NCBI RefSeq assembly: GCF_024281035.1
Contig: NZ_JAMXLH010000035.1
Location: 1 to 64,000 of the forward strand
Length of the DNA stretch: 64,000 nt
Direction: 5' to 3'
Origin: Paraburkholderia sp.
Lineage (GTDB): Bacteria; Pseudomonadota; Gammaproteobacteria; Burkholderiales; Burkholderiaceae
Shown in pieces: positions 10,880-22,692 of this stretch. Made by a program: the position numbers and the translations under genes. The notes beneath the pieces were generated by a model, which worked only from the letters and a program-made list of their open reading frames with translations, did not search any database and had not been told where the DNA came from. Position 1 is the first letter of the stretch. The number at the start of each line of letters is the position of its first letter.

Positions 10880-12270
10880 AACACATCGTCAAACATATTC
10901 ATTTCGTCGGAATCGGCGGCGCGGGCATGAGCGGCATTGCCGAAGTGCTCGTCACGCTCGGCTATCAGGTCAGCGGCTCGGACCTCACGAAGAACGCGGT
11001 CACCGACCGTCTCGCCGCGCTCGGCGCGCGCATCGCCATCGGCCATGACGCGCAGAACATCGAAGGCGCGAACGCCGTGGTCGTCTCGACCGCCGTGCGC
11101 AGCGACAACCCCGAAGTGCTCGCGGCGCGCCATCTGCGCGTGCCGATCGTGCCGCGCGCGGTGATGCTCGCGGAACTCATGCGCCTGAAGCAGGGCATTG
11201 CGATTGCGGGCACGCACGGCAAGACCACGACCACGTCGCTCGTCGCGAGCGTGCTCGCCGCGGGCGGACTCGATCCGACCTTCGTGATTGGCGGGCGCCT
11301 CATCAGCGCGGGCGCGAACGCACGGCTCGGCACGGGCGACTTCATCGTCGCGGAAGCCGACGAGTCGGATGCGTCGTTCCTCAATCTCCTGCCGGTGATC
11401 GAAGTCATCACGAACATCGACGCCGATCACATGGACACCTACGGGCACGACTTCGCGCGACTGAAGCAGGCGTTCATCGAATTCACGCACCGGCTGCCGT
11501 TCTACGGCATCGCGGTGCTCTGCGTCGACGACCCGAACGTGAAGCAGATCCTGCCGTTCGTCTCGAAGCCGATCATCCGTTACGGCTTCGCGCCCGAGGC
11601 GCAGGTGCGCGCGGTCAACGTCGTCGCGCGCGACGGCAAGATGTACTTCACGGCGATGCGCGAAGACGCGCCGTCGCTCGACATCGTGTTGAACCTTCCC
11701 GGTACGCACAATGTCCAGAACGCATTGGCCGCGATTGCGATTGCGAGCGAACTCGAAGTGAAGGATGTGGACATCCAGCGCGCGCTCGCCGAATTCAACG
11801 GCGTGGGCCGACGTTTCCAGCGCTACGGCGAAATTGCGGTCAACGGCGGCGGCACTTACACGTTGATCGACGATTATGGCCATCACCCGGTGGAGATGAC
11901 CGCGACCATCGCCGCGGCGCGCGGCGCGTTTCCAGGACGCCGTCTCGTGCTCGCGTTCCAGCCGCACCGCTATACGCGCACGCGCGACTGCTTCGAGGAT
12001 TTCGTCAAAGTGCTGTCGACCGTCGATGCGCTCGTGCTGACCGATGTCTACGCCGCCGGCGAAGCGGCGATCGTCGCCGCCGATGGCCGCGCGCTCGCGC
12101 GTGCGATCCGCGTGGCGGGCAAGGTCGAGCCGGTGTTCGTCGAAACGGTGGATGAGGTGCCGAACGCGCTGGCCGCAATGGTGCGCGACGGCGATGTGGT
12201 GATCACGATGGGCGCGGGGTCGATCGGCAGTGTGCCGGGTCGCGTCGCTGCCCACGAAGAGAAGGTGTGA
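10876..12270 (+). CDS. murC: UDP-MurNAc:L-alanine ligase MurC
   Basis: A 464-residue Mur ligase that adds L-Ala to UDP-MurNAc, the first step of stem peptide synthesis. The N-terminal nucleotide fold [15 protein letters not shown] is followed by the P-loop [10 protein letters not shown] near residue 112, [11 protein letters not shown], and a C-terminal DDYGHHPVE. The GGAGGAAAGCA stretch just before the ATG is a strong ribosome binding site inside the end of murG. The related Mpl enzyme lies at 60.5 kb in this window. Confidence 0.97.
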   Translation: MKHIVKHIHFVGIGGAGMSGIAEVLVTLGYQVSGSDLTKNAVTDRLAALGARIAIGHDAQNIEGANAVVVSTAVRSDNPEVLAARHLRVPIVPRAVMLAELMRLKQGIAIAGTHGKTTTTSLVASVLAAGGLDPTFVIGGRLISAGANARLGTGDFIVAEADESDASFLNLLPVIEVITNIDADHMDTYGHDFARLKQAFIEFTHRLPFYGIAVLCVDDPNVKQILPFVSKPIIRYGFAPEAQVRAVNVVARDGKMYFTAMREDAPSLDIVLNLPGTHNVQNALAAIAIASELEVKDVDIQRALAEFNGVGRRFQRYGEIAVNGGGTYTLIDDYGHHPVEMTATIAAARGAFPGRRLVLAFQPHRYTRTRDCFEDFVKVLSTVDALVLTDVYAAGEAAIVAADGRALARAIRVAGKVEPVFVETVDEVPNALAAMVRDGDVVITMGAGSIGSVPGRVAAHEEKV

Positions 12271-12271
12271 G

Positions 12272-13213
12272 ATGAGCGGCATTGATCCCAAGCGGTTCGG
12301 CAAGGTGGCGGTGTTGTTCGGCGGCGTGTCCGCCGAACGCGAGGTTTCGCTCAAGTCCGGCCGCCTCGTGTACGAAGCGCTGCGTGGCGCAGGCATCGAC
12401 GCACATCTGTTCGACCCGTCCGAGCGGCCGCTTTCGGCGCTCAAGGAAGAGGGCTTCGTGCGCGCGTTCAACGCGCTGCACGGCGGCTATGGCGAAAACG
12501 GCCAGATCCAGGGCGCGCTCGACTTCGAGGGCATCCGTTACACGGGCACGGGCGTGCTCGGCTCGGCGCTCGGCATGGACAAATTCCGCGCCAAGCTCGT
12601 GTGGCAGCAGCTCGGTATTCCGACGCCGCCGTTCGAAACCGTGCTGCGCGACGACGACTACGCGGCGAAGTCGCCGGCTATCGTCGCGAAGCTCGGCCTG
12701 CCGCTCTTCGTGAAGCCGGCGTGCGAGGGTTCCAGCGTCGCGGTCATCAAGGTGAAGACCGCCGACGAACTCGCACCGGCGCTCGAAGAGGCCGCGAAGT
12801 TCGACAAGATCGTGCTGGTGGAGAAGAGCATCGAAGGCGGCGGCGAGTACACCGCGTGCATCGCGGGCGACCTCGACTTGCCGCTCATCAAGATCGTGCC
12901 CGCGGGCGAATTCTACGACTACGACGCGAAGTACCTGCTCGACAGCACGCAATACCTGATTCCTTGCGGCGTGGCGCCGGAGGAAGAGGCGCGCCTGAAA
13001 AAGCTCGCGCGCCGTGCGTTCGAGGTGCTCGGCTGCACCGAGTGGGGCCGTGCCGATTTCATGATCGACGGCGCGGGCAACCCGTATTTCCTCGAGGTGA
13101 ACACGGCGCCGGGCATGACCGATCACTCGCTGCCGCCGAAGGCGGCGCGCGCCATCGGCATCCCGTATCAGGACCTGGTCGTGCAGGTGCTCGCGCTTAC
13201 GTTGAAGGATTGA
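12272..13213 (+). CDS. ddl: D-alanine:D-alanine ligase
   Basis: A 313-residue ATP-grasp enzyme that joins two D-Ala to make the substrate of MurF. Seen are [17 protein letters not shown] at the N-terminus, [12 protein letters not shown], the ATP-grasp loop [11 protein letters not shown] and the C-terminal [13 protein letters not shown]. It starts 1 base after the murC stop; in-frame codons farther upstream overlap murC. By position in the dcw cluster this is the DdlB type. A second ddl elsewhere cannot be excluded. Confidence 0.96.
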   Translation: MSGIDPKRFGKVAVLFGGVSAEREVSLKSGRLVYEALRGAGIDAHLFDPSERPLSALKEEGFVRAFNALHGGYGENGQIQGALDFEGIRYTGTGVLGSALGMDKFRAKLVWQQLGIPTPPFETVLRDDDYAAKSPAIVAKLGLPLFVKPACEGSSVAVIKVKTADELAPALEEAAKFDKIVLVEKSIEGGGEYTACIAGDLDLPLIKIVPAGEFYDYDAKYLLDSTQYLIPCGVAPEEEARLKKLARRAFEVLGCTEWGRADFMIDGAGNPYFLEVNTAPGMTDHSLPPKAARAIGIPYQDLVVQVLALTLKD

Positions 13214-13273
13214 CGCCACTAACGGACCTTTACCGACGAATTGAATTAAGCCAATTGACGCAACAATCTCGAC

Positions 13274-14026
13274 ATGTGGAATAACGTACGCCAGCTCAAC
13301 CTCGCCGCCAATGCCATGCATGCGCTTCTCGCGCTCGCATTGCTGGTGGCCGGTGGTTTCTGGCTGGTGCAGCGGCCGAATTTTGCGCTGCGCGAAATCC
13401 GCATCGAGGGCGACACCGATCACATCAATGCGCCGACCGTACGCGCGAGCGTGGTGGGCCGTCTGAAAGGCAACTTCTTCACCGTCGATCTCGATGCCGC
13501 GCGCCAGGCATTCGAGCAGATGCCGTGGGTGCGCCACGCGAGCGTGCGCCGCGTGTGGCCGAACGCGCTGGCGGTGAACCTCGAAGAGTACAAGCCGATC
13601 GCCACCTGGGGCAGCGATCAGCTCGTGAGCACGGACGGCGAGTTGTTCACCGCGAACCAGGCCGAACTCGACGAGGAGCTGCCGGCGTTCGACGGTCCTG
13701 AAGGCAGTGCGAAAGAGGTCGTTGCGCGTTACCGCGATTTCGTCAAATGGTTTGCACCGCTTGGCCTTACCCCGGACGAAGTGACGCTCTCGCCGCGCTA
13801 CGCATGGACCGTAAAGCTTTCGAACGGCACGCAGGTGGAACTGGGCCGCGAGCGCAACGCGGATACGCTCGGGGAGCGCTCGCGCCGGCTCATCGCGGCA
13901 TGGGCGGCGGTCACGCAACGTTGGGGGGAAGACGTCGAGTATGCGGATTTGCGCTATCCGAATGGATTTGCGATTCGAGCGGCCGGCATGCGCTTTATCA
14001 GCGACACGGCCACCGGCAAGAAGTAA
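13274..14026 (+). CDS. ftsQ: Cell division protein FtsQ
   Basis: A 250-residue bitopic divisome protein. A membrane segment near residues 14-32 is followed by a POTRA domain (FALREIRIEGDTDHIN to about residue 100) and the beta domain that binds FtsL/FtsB. The ATG at 13274 follows a 60-base gap after ddl. The WVRHASVRRVWPNALAV stretch is typical of the POTRA end. It links early Z-ring proteins to the FtsWI synthase. Confidence 0.95.
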   Translation: MWNNVRQLNLAANAMHALLALALLVAGGFWLVQRPNFALREIRIEGDTDHINAPTVRASVVGRLKGNFFTVDLDAARQAFEQMPWVRHASVRRVWPNALAVNLEEYKPIATWGSDQLVSTDGELFTANQAELDEELPAFDGPEGSAKEVVARYRDFVKWFAPLGLTPDEVTLSPRYAWTVKLSNGTQVELGRERNADTLGERSRRLIAAWAAVTQRWGEDVEYADLRYPNGFAIRAAGMRFISDTATGKK

Positions 14027-14053
14027 CAGCACATCACACGCAACGAGCACGCT

Positions 14054-15286
14054 ATGAGTAAAGACTACAAAGATCTGCTGGTCTCCCTCGACATCGGGAC
14101 GTCGAAGGTGGTGGCCGTTGTCGCCGAGTTGAAGGGCGAAGGTCACTACGAGGTGATCGGACTCGGCCAGAGCGAATCGAAGGGGCTCAAGAAGGGCGTC
14201 GTGGTGAATATCGAGGCCACGGTGCAGTCCATTCAACGCGCGCTCGAAGAAGCGGAGCTGATGGCGGACTGCAAGATCACGAACGTGTTTACCGGCATCG
14301 CGGGCAGCCATATCCGCAGCTTCAATTCGAGCGGGATGGTCGCGATCAAGGAGAAGGAAGTCACGCAGGCGGACGTCGCGCGCGTGATCGAGACCGCGAA
14401 GGCGATCAACATCCCGACCGACCAGCAGGTGCTGCACATCCTCACGCAGGAATTCATCATCGACGGCCAGGAGGATGTGCGCGAGCCGATCGGCATGAGC
14501 GGCATCCGTCTCGAAGTGAAGGTGCACATCGTCACGGGCGCGGTGAGCGCGGCCCAGAACGTCGTGAAGTGCGTGCGCCGCTGCGGGCTCGAAGTGAACG
14601 ATCTGATCCTGCAGCCGCTGGCGTCGTCGCTCGCGGTGCTGACCGAAGACGAGAAGGAACTGGGCGTCGTGCTGGTGGACGTGGGCGGCGGCACGACCGA
14701 CATCGCGATTTTCAGTGAAGGCGCGATTCGCCAGACGGCGGTGATTCCGATCGCGGGCGACCAGGTGACGAGCGACATCGCGATGGCGCTGCGCACGCCG
14801 ACGCCCGACGCGGAAGACATCAAGGTGAGCTACGGCATCGCGAAGCAGGCGCTGGCCGACCCGGACGAGATGATCGAAGTGCCGGGGCTCGGCGAGCGCG
14901 GTCCGCGCACGCTGTCGCGCCAGGCGCTGGCGGCCGTGATCGAGCCGCGCGTGGAAGAGCTTTTCTCGCTCGTGCAGCAGGTGGTGCGCGAGTCGGGTTA
15001 CGAAGAACTGCTGAGCTCGGGTGTCGTGCTGACGGGCGGCGCCGCGATGATGCCGGGCATGGTCGAACTCGGCGAGGACATTTTCCTCAAGCCGGTGCGC
15101 ATCGGCGTGCCGGAGTATGCGGGCGGTCTCGCCGACGTCGTGCGCAATCCGCGTTACTCGACGGCGATGGGCCTGCTCGCGGAAGGCCGCTCGCAGCGCA
15201 TGCGCGGTCGCAAGGTTGCAGTGCAGTCGGGATCGATGGGCCAGGTCTTCTCGCGGATGAAGGACTGGTTCCTCGGCAACTTCTGA
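14054..15286 (+). CDS. ftsA: Cell division protein FtsA
   Basis: A 410-residue actin-like ATPase that tethers FtsZ filaments to the membrane. Phosphate-binding motifs are LDIGTSKVVAVV near residue 11 and VDVGGGTTDIAIF near 208. The adenosine-binding segment is VVLTGGAAMMPGM. The C-terminal FSRMKDWFLGNF is the amphipathic membrane-targeting helix. Length matches the proteobacterial family. It lies 27 bases after ftsQ. Confidence 0.97.
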   Translation: MSKDYKDLLVSLDIGTSKVVAVVAELKGEGHYEVIGLGQSESKGLKKGVVVNIEATVQSIQRALEEAELMADCKITNVFTGIAGSHIRSFNSSGMVAIKEKEVTQADVARVIETAKAINIPTDQQVLHILTQEFIIDGQEDVREPIGMSGIRLEVKVHIVTGAVSAAQNVVKCVRRCGLEVNDLILQPLASSLAVLTEDEKELGVVLVDVGGGTTDIAIFSEGAIRQTAVIPIAGDQVTSDIAMALRTPTPDAEDIKVSYGIAKQALADPDEMIEVPGLGERGPRTLSRQALAAVIEPRVEELFSLVQQVVRESGYEELLSSGVVLTGGAAMMPGMVELGEDIFLKPVRIGVPEYAGGLADVVRNPRYSTAMGLLAEGRSQRMRGRKVAVQSGSMGQVFSRMKDWFLGNF

Positions 15287-15306
15287 CGGCAGGGCTGGAA
15301 ACAAGA

Positions 15307-15361
15307 AGTGAAAAAGCAGTGAAAAAGCAGGGAACAAGCAGTGAAAAAGCGGGAAACAAGT
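15307..15361. repeat. 11-bp tandem repeats with phased A-tracts between ftsA and ftsZ
   Basis: Four contiguous 11-base units run from 15307 to 15350, three of them the exact sequence AGTGAAAAAGC and one AGGGAACAAGC, followed by a degenerate unit to 15361. The unit just upstream (15296-15306) also looks like a decayed copy. A5 tracts recur at close to one helical turn, so this stretch should bend DNA. It sits 115-170 bases before the ftsZ start. A role in transcription is inference. Confidence 0.8.
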
Positions 15362-15475
15362 GATTAACAGATGAGAATACGCGCCGGTGACGGCGGCTGG
15401 CGCGCACAGGAAGGTTGCCCGATCTTCCTGCGGATAACGGCCGAAGAGCGGTATCTCTTTCTTGACGGAGGCAAC

Positions 15476-16675
15476 ATGGAATTCCAGATGCTGGAAACGG
15501 AAACCAACGGCACCATCATCAAGGTGGTGGGCGTAGGTGGCGCTGGCGGCAATGCCGTGCAGCACATGATCAACCGCGGCGTTCAGGGCGTCGACTTCAT
15601 CGTGATGAACACGGATGCGCAGGCGCTTTCGCGTTCGCGCGCATCGGCCGTGATCCAGCTCGGCAACACTGGCCTTGGCGCCGGTGCGAAGCCGGAAATG
15701 GGCCGCTCGGCGGCTGAAGAAGCACGCGAGCGCATCGCCGACGCACTGCTCGGCGCGCACATGGTGTTCATCACCGCGGGCATGGGCGGCGGCACCGGCA
15801 CGGGCGCAGCCCCGGTCGTGGCGCAGATCGCCAAGGAAATGGGCATTCTGACGGTTGGCGTCGTGAGCAAGCCGTTCGAGTTCGAAGGCGGCAAGCGTAT
15901 GCGCGTGGCAGAGGCCGGTGCGCAGCAACTGGAGGATCACGTCGACTCGCTGATTGTCGTGCTCAACGACAAGCTGTTCGACGTGATGGGCGATGACGCC
16001 GAGATGGACAAGTGCTTCCAGTGCGCGGACGACGTTCTGAACAACGCAGTGGCCGGTATCGCCGAAATCATCAACGTCGACGGTCTCGTGAACGTCGACT
16101 TCGAAGACGTGAAGACGGTGATGGGCGAGCAGGGCAAGGCGATGATGGGCACGGCGACGGTTGCCGGCGTCGATCGCGCGCGCCTCGCAGCCGAACAGGC
16201 CGTGGCGAGCCCGCTGCTCGAAGGCGTCGATCTGTCTGGCGCGCGCGGCGTGCTCGTCAACATCACGTCGAGCCGTTCGCTGCGTTTGTCGGAAACGCGC
16301 GAAGTGATGAACACCATCAAGAGCTACGCGGCGGAAGACGCCACGGTGATCTTCGGCGCGGTGTACGACGACGCGATGGGCGACGCGCTGCGCGTGACGG
16401 TGGTCGCAACAGGCCTCGGCCGCGCGGCGAAGAAGCAGCAGTCGGCGGCGCCGATGACGCTGCTGCGCACCGGCACGGACAACCATCCGGTTCCGGCGAT
16501 GCAGACGTACGCACCGCAGTCCTCGGCGGGCACGACGGCCGATTACGGCGCGCTCGATACGCCGGCTGTGTGGCGCACGTCGCGCGACACCGCGGCTTCG
16601 CACGTTCAGGCGCTGCAGGAAAAGGGCGTCGATACGTACGATATCCCGGCGTTCCTGCGCAAGCAGGCGGACTGA
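15476..16675 (+). CDS. ftsZ: Cell division GTPase FtsZ
   Basis: A 399-residue tubulin homologue that forms the Z ring. The GTP-binding signature GMGGGTGTGAAP lies near residue 100, preceded by VGGAGGNAVQHM. The T7-loop region with NVDFEDVKTVM is present. The C-terminal peptide DIPAFLRKQAD, which binds FtsA, ZipA-like partners and ZapD, is intact. The ATG at 15476 has a GGAGG ribosome site 5 bases upstream; the frame extends to 15371 but that part has no family similarity. Confidence 0.98.
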   Translation: MEFQMLETETNGTIIKVVGVGGAGGNAVQHMINRGVQGVDFIVMNTDAQALSRSRASAVIQLGNTGLGAGAKPEMGRSAAEEARERIADALLGAHMVFITAGMGGGTGTGAAPVVAQIAKEMGILTVGVVSKPFEFEGGKRMRVAEAGAQQLEDHVDSLIVVLNDKLFDVMGDDAEMDKCFQCADDVLNNAVAGIAEIINVDGLVNVDFEDVKTVMGEQGKAMMGTATVAGVDRARLAAEQAVASPLLEGVDLSGARGVLVNITSSRSLRLSETREVMNTIKSYAAEDATVIFGAVYDDAMGDALRVTVVATGLGRAAKKQQSAAPMTLLRTGTDNHPVPAMQTYAPQSSAGTTADYGALDTPAVWRTSRDTAASHVQALQEKGVDTYDIPAFLRKQAD

Positions 16676-17035
16676 GGACTGGCGTACATGGGACCAGCGT
16701 GCGGTGCGGCCAGGCCGGAGTGAGCACGGCGAGATCCGGGTGAGCGATGTGGGACCTGAGTGAGCGTTGAAGCACAGCTCCGGTCGGCACGCCTGCTCCG
16801 GTCGTCAGGCAGACATGCGCCAGCTCCGGCCGACGCGCGCGAAGCGTCGCTATGAAGGCCAGCAGGGCCGCGTCCGCGAGGACGAACGGCAGGGCCGGTT
16901 GCCCGCTGCGTTTTATGCGAGCAGCGAGGACGGCATGCCGTCTGACGATCCTGAAAGCCTGATGGCAGATAATGGCGGGATATCGCGCATTGAACGCTGG
17001 CGCACCGATGCGAAGGACGCGTAGCAGGACGAGTA
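16676..17035. other. 360-bp spacer after ftsZ, no convincing gene
   Basis: No gene is supported here. The stretch contains three copies of GCTCCGGTCG or a one-base variant (16777-16786, 16795-16804, 16823-16832) and several GTGAGC words, suggesting decayed repeats. An 85-codon TTG-initiated frame (16767-17024) is rejected because its product is low-complexity Arg-rich and resembles no family I know. No good terminator is seen, so lpxC-side genes may receive ftsZ read-through. Confidence 0.5.
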
Positions 17036-17545
17036 GTGATCAAACTGGGTGAATCGCTGCCGGACGTGAACCTCCACGAATTCGTCGAGGACATGCACGA
17101 AGGCTGCACGCAGGGGCCGAAAAGCCTGAGCGTGCGCGAAGAGGCGGCGGGCAAATGCGTGGTGATCTTCGGATTGCCGCGTGCATTCACGCCCGCGACT
17201 TCGGCGAGACAGGTGCTGGGATACGTCGAGTGGGCCGAGGCGATTGCCCCGGTCGGCATCGACGAAATCTGGTACGTGTCGGTTAGCGATGCGTTCGTGA
17301 TGGGCGCGTGCGGACGCGATCTGCGTACCGCGGGCAAGGTACGCACGATGGGCGACGGCAGTGCAACATTCACCCGGGCGCTTGGTCTGGAGCAGGATTT
17401 GTCGGCGCGTGGCATGGGCATTCGTTCCCTGCGTTACGCAATGGTGGTCGACGGCGGTGTAGTCAAGACGCTGGATGTCGAAGCACCCGGCAAGTTCGAA
17501 GTAAAGGATGTGTCGAACATCCACGCAACGTTGAGGCCCGAATGA
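17036..17545 (+). CDS. Peroxiredoxin-5-like protein lacking the peroxidatic cysteine
   Basis: A 169-residue protein with the Prx5/AhpE-like redoxin fold. FGLPRAFTPATSARQV occupies the active-site loop and GMGIRSLRYAMVVDGGVV the region holding the active-site Arg. The family motif is P-x-x-x-T/S-x-x-C; here it reads P48-R-A-F-T52-P-A-T55, so Thr replaces the catalytic Cys. The only cysteines (24, 41 and one in GACGRD) are elsewhere. Start is GTG with an AGGA site 8 bases upstream. It should not act as a normal thiol peroxidase; a structural or regulatory role, or decay, is inference. Burkholderiaceae commonly carry a peroxiredoxin-like gene between ftsZ and lpxC. Confidence 0.85.
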   Translation: MIKLGESLPDVNLHEFVEDMHEGCTQGPKSLSVREEAAGKCVVIFGLPRAFTPATSARQVLGYVEWAEAIAPVGIDEIWYVSVSDAFVMGACGRDLRTAGKVRTMGDGSATFTRALGLEQDLSARGMGIRSLRYAMVVDGGVVKTLDVEAPGKFEVKDVSNIHATLRPE

Positions 17546-17743
17546 GCGCTTCGACCGGCGACACGTTGCCGCAGCGCAACGAGCCGACGGCGCAAATGTG
17601 ACGGGCCATTACGTCGCACCCGGCGGGCCGATGACCGAAAACGCCTCCGTTTCGGACATCGGCTCCGCTGTTTTTCCCGCTGACGTAATAGCGGGAAACA
17701 GATTGTCACGCCGGGGGAAACAGCGAAAACCCTATATCTGGAG

Positions 17744-17749
17744 TATAAT
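17744..17749 (+). promoter_or_regulatory. -10 element of the lpxC promoter
   Basis: A perfect TATAAT lies 51 bases before the lpxC ATG in an AT-rich island within GC-rich DNA. No good -35 hexamer is seen at the usual 16-18 base spacing, so an activator or another sigma contact may be needed. Expected start of transcription is near 17756. Confidence 0.6.
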
Positions 17750-17799
17750 TCGCGCTATTAGTTAAAAAGTCCCGATTGGGATTTTCAATGGGCAGAGTT

Positions 17800-18717
17800 A
17801 TGTTGAAGCAGCGAACCATCAAATCGATCGTGAAAACGGTCGGCATCGGCCTGCACTCGGGCCGCAAAGTCGACTTGACGCTCCGTCCGGCTGCGCCGGA
17901 TACGGGCATCGTGTTTTCGCGCGTGGATTTGCCGACTCCGGTGGATATTCCCGCGTCGGCGATGTCGATTGGCGACACGCGTCTCGCGTCGGTGCTGCAA
18001 AAAGACGGCGCGCGCGTATCGACTGTCGAGCACCTGATGTCCGCGTGCGCGGGCCTTGGCATCGACAACCTCTACGTCGACGTGACCGCCGAAGAAATCC
18101 CGATCATGGACGGCAGCGCGGCCTCGTTCGTGTTCCTGATCCAGTCGGCAGGAATCGAAGAGCAGAACGCCGCGAAGAAATTCATCAAGGTCAAGAAGCC
18201 CGTGGAAATCCGCGAGGGCGACAAGTTTGCGCGCCTCGATCCGTATTTCGGCTTCAAGCTCAAGTTCACGATCGATTTTCGCCATCCGGCTGTCGACAAG
18301 ACGGGCCAGGCGCTCGAAGTCGATTTCGCCAACACGTCGTATGTGCGCGAAATCGCGCGCGCCCGCACGTTCGGCTTCGCGCATGAGGTCGAAATGATGC
18401 GCGAGCTGGGCCTTGCGCGCGGCGGCAGCATGGACAACGCGATCGTGCTCGACGAGTACCGCATCCTGAACAACGACGGCCTGCGCTACGACGACGAATT
18501 CGTGAAGCACAAGATGCTCGACGCCATCGGCGACCTTTATGTGGTGGGGCACCCGCTGCTCGCGTCGTACACGGCGTACAAGTCGGGCCACGGCCTGAAC
18601 AACTTGCTGCTGCGCGAATTGCTCAAACACGAAGACGCTTACGAGATCGTCACCTTCGACGACATGCACAAGGCGCCGCGCGGCTTCGGCTACGAAGCGC
18701 AGACCGCATTCGCCTGA
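17800..18717 (+). CDS. lpxC: UDP-3-O-acyl-GlcNAc deacetylase LpxC
   Basis: A 305-residue zinc amidase that performs the committed step of lipid A synthesis. Zinc-binding motifs are HLMSA (His near residue 78) and [10 protein letters not shown] (His and Asp near 238-242); IGLHSG at the N-terminus and the active-site SGHGLNN with a catalytic His near 265 are present. The ATG at 17800 gives the standard MLKQRTIKS start; an upstream in-frame codon adds only eight residues. The gene has its own -10 element and a strong terminator. Confidence 0.98.
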   Translation: MLKQRTIKSIVKTVGIGLHSGRKVDLTLRPAAPDTGIVFSRVDLPTPVDIPASAMSIGDTRLASVLQKDGARVSTVEHLMSACAGLGIDNLYVDVTAEEIPIMDGSAASFVFLIQSAGIEEQNAAKKFIKVKKPVEIREGDKFARLDPYFGFKLKFTIDFRHPAVDKTGQALEVDFANTSYVREIARARTFGFAHEVEMMRELGLARGGSMDNAIVLDEYRILNNDGLRYDDEFVKHKMLDAIGDLYVVGHPLLASYTAYKSGHGLNNLLLRELLKHEDAYEIVTFDDMHKAPRGFGYEAQTAFA

Positions 18718-18742
18718 GCGCGAACGCGTCAGACGATCAGCG

Positions 18743-18770
18743 AAAAGGGCGGCATCATGCCGCCCTTTTT
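18743..18770 (+). terminator. Intrinsic terminator after lpxC
   Basis: The stem AAAAGGGCGGCA pairs with TGCCGCCCTTTT around a 3-base loop and ends in a T run. The A run on the other side makes it bidirectional, so it can also stop transcription of the convergent DciA-family gene. Confidence 0.92.
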
Positions 18771-18870
18771 CATTTTTAGCGCTTCGGTTCTCAGCGCTTC
18801 AGTTCTCGCCGCTTCAATTCCCGCTCGCCTCGCCGCGTGCCGCTATCGCAGCACAACCGGATAGCGCGGA

Positions 18871-19344
18871 TCAGCGCTTGTTCGAATGGCGCGCCGCCAT
18901 TTTCGCCAGCGCGATTTGCAGCGGCGAAGGCGGCAATTCCTCGCTGAGCGCCTGCAGCGCCGCCGCGCCGACCGGCGTCATGCGCGCCTGCTTGGGCGGT
19001 TTCGCTTCCTTGACCGACTGCGGACGCACGCGAATCCGCACGGAATCGAGCGGCCAGCCGCGCGCCTGCAGATCGGCAACGAGTCGCGGTTCCAGATGCC
19101 GCAGCCGCGCCGCGAGCGCATTATGGGCGGTGAAGAGTGCGAGCTTGCCGTCCTTGATGAAGCCCGGCTCCACGCTGGCCGCGAGGTATTCGGGCAGCAG
19201 TGCTTCGAGGTCGCGCTGCATCGCCGCCATCTGCTCGACGCCGGCGCGCAGCGGCGCGAACGCGTCGGTGCGACTCAGCAGTTCGCCCACGGGCTGGGCG
19301 TAGCGCGGCGCAGACGGCCTTGAAAATGGCGAGAAGCGGCTCAT
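18871..19344 (-). CDS. DciA/DUF721 family protein
   Basis: A 157-residue protein with the DUF721 fold (residues about 10-105: QMAAMQRDLEALLPEYL, then GKLALFTAHNALAARLRHLEP). Members such as DciA help load the replicative helicase DnaB in bacteria without DnaC. The C-terminal 50 residues are a basic, Pro/Lys-rich tail (PPKQARMTPVG). The start MSRFSPFS is preferred over an upstream ATG at 19368, which adds an unlikely MCARPLPN. The gene is divergent from secA, as in other Burkholderiaceae. That it acts as DciA here is inference from the family. Confidence 0.85.
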   Translation of the reverse strand: MSRFSPFSRPSAPRYAQPVGELLSRTDAFAPLRAGVEQMAAMQRDLEALLPEYLAASVEPGFIKDGKLALFTAHNALAARLRHLEPRLVADLQARGWPLDSVRIRVRPQSVKEAKPPKQARMTPVGAAALQALSEELPPSPLQIALAKMAARHSNKR

Positions 19345-19688
19345 GTTGGGAAGAGGACGGGCGCACACGTAAAGTCACGTGCAATTGCCGCCATTGTAGC
19401 TTGCACGGCAAGCGCCCACGCGCCTTCCGGCCGTCTGGCCCGGACCTGCCAGCAGGCGGGGCCACACAGCCGGGAGGCTTTCCGTGCGGGCATTTGGCGC
19501 GCCATCTCGTCTCGCCGCTGACACAAGCGGGCATGAGGGTGCGTGCTAAAATGCCCGATTCGAATCCACCATTTTGGGCTTAAGCCGCCGAGGTCTTTCC
19601 GATTCGGGTGCAGCCGCAGGTTTGGCAGGTTGAACGCCGAAAACCACGCACGAATCCCGACCGAAGCCGCGACGCAGACACCGATCCG
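19345..19688. promoter_or_regulatory. Divergent DciA-family/secA promoter region
   Basis: This 344-base gap separates two divergent genes. For secA an extended -10 element, TGCTAAAAT, ends at 19552 (hexamer TAAAAT 19547-19552); no good -35 is visible, as is usual for extended -10 promoters. Transcription would start near 19560, giving a leader of about 130 bases. No SecM-like leader peptide is recognised. Confidence 0.5.
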
Positions 19689-22490
<2,802 letters not shown>

Positions 22491-22595
22491 TGCCGGGCGG
22501 CGCGCGCACCGTACGTACCGAACGAACGATGCGCGCCGCCGTTAGCCGCTGTTAGCTTCATGCGGCCCCGCGGTTGACCTTGCAGTTGATTCCGT

Positions 22596-22618
22596 GGCCC
22601 GGACTTCGTGTCCGGGCC
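22596..22618 (+). terminator. Probable terminator between secA and argJ
   Basis: GGCCCGGAC and GTCCGGGCC form a perfect 9-bp stem with a 5-base loop, followed by TTGCCTTTT. The T run is interrupted, so termination may be partial. Confidence 0.6.
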
Positions 22619-22692
22619 TTGCCTTTTGATTCCCAATGCCGGCCAGGCTGTAAGCGCCTCGGTCGGCATTGCCTTTTCGACAGGTCGCTACC

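Noticed and set aside
12203..16603. 1466-codon open frame on the minus strand across ddl, ftsQ, ftsA and ftsZ
   Set aside because: Artefact of high third-position GC on the opposite strand; the plus-strand proteins are clear family members and the antisense product is Arg/His-rich without similarity.
16767..17024. 85-codon frame between ftsZ and the peroxiredoxin-like gene
   Set aside because: TTG start, Arg-rich low-complexity product, no good ribosome site, no known family.
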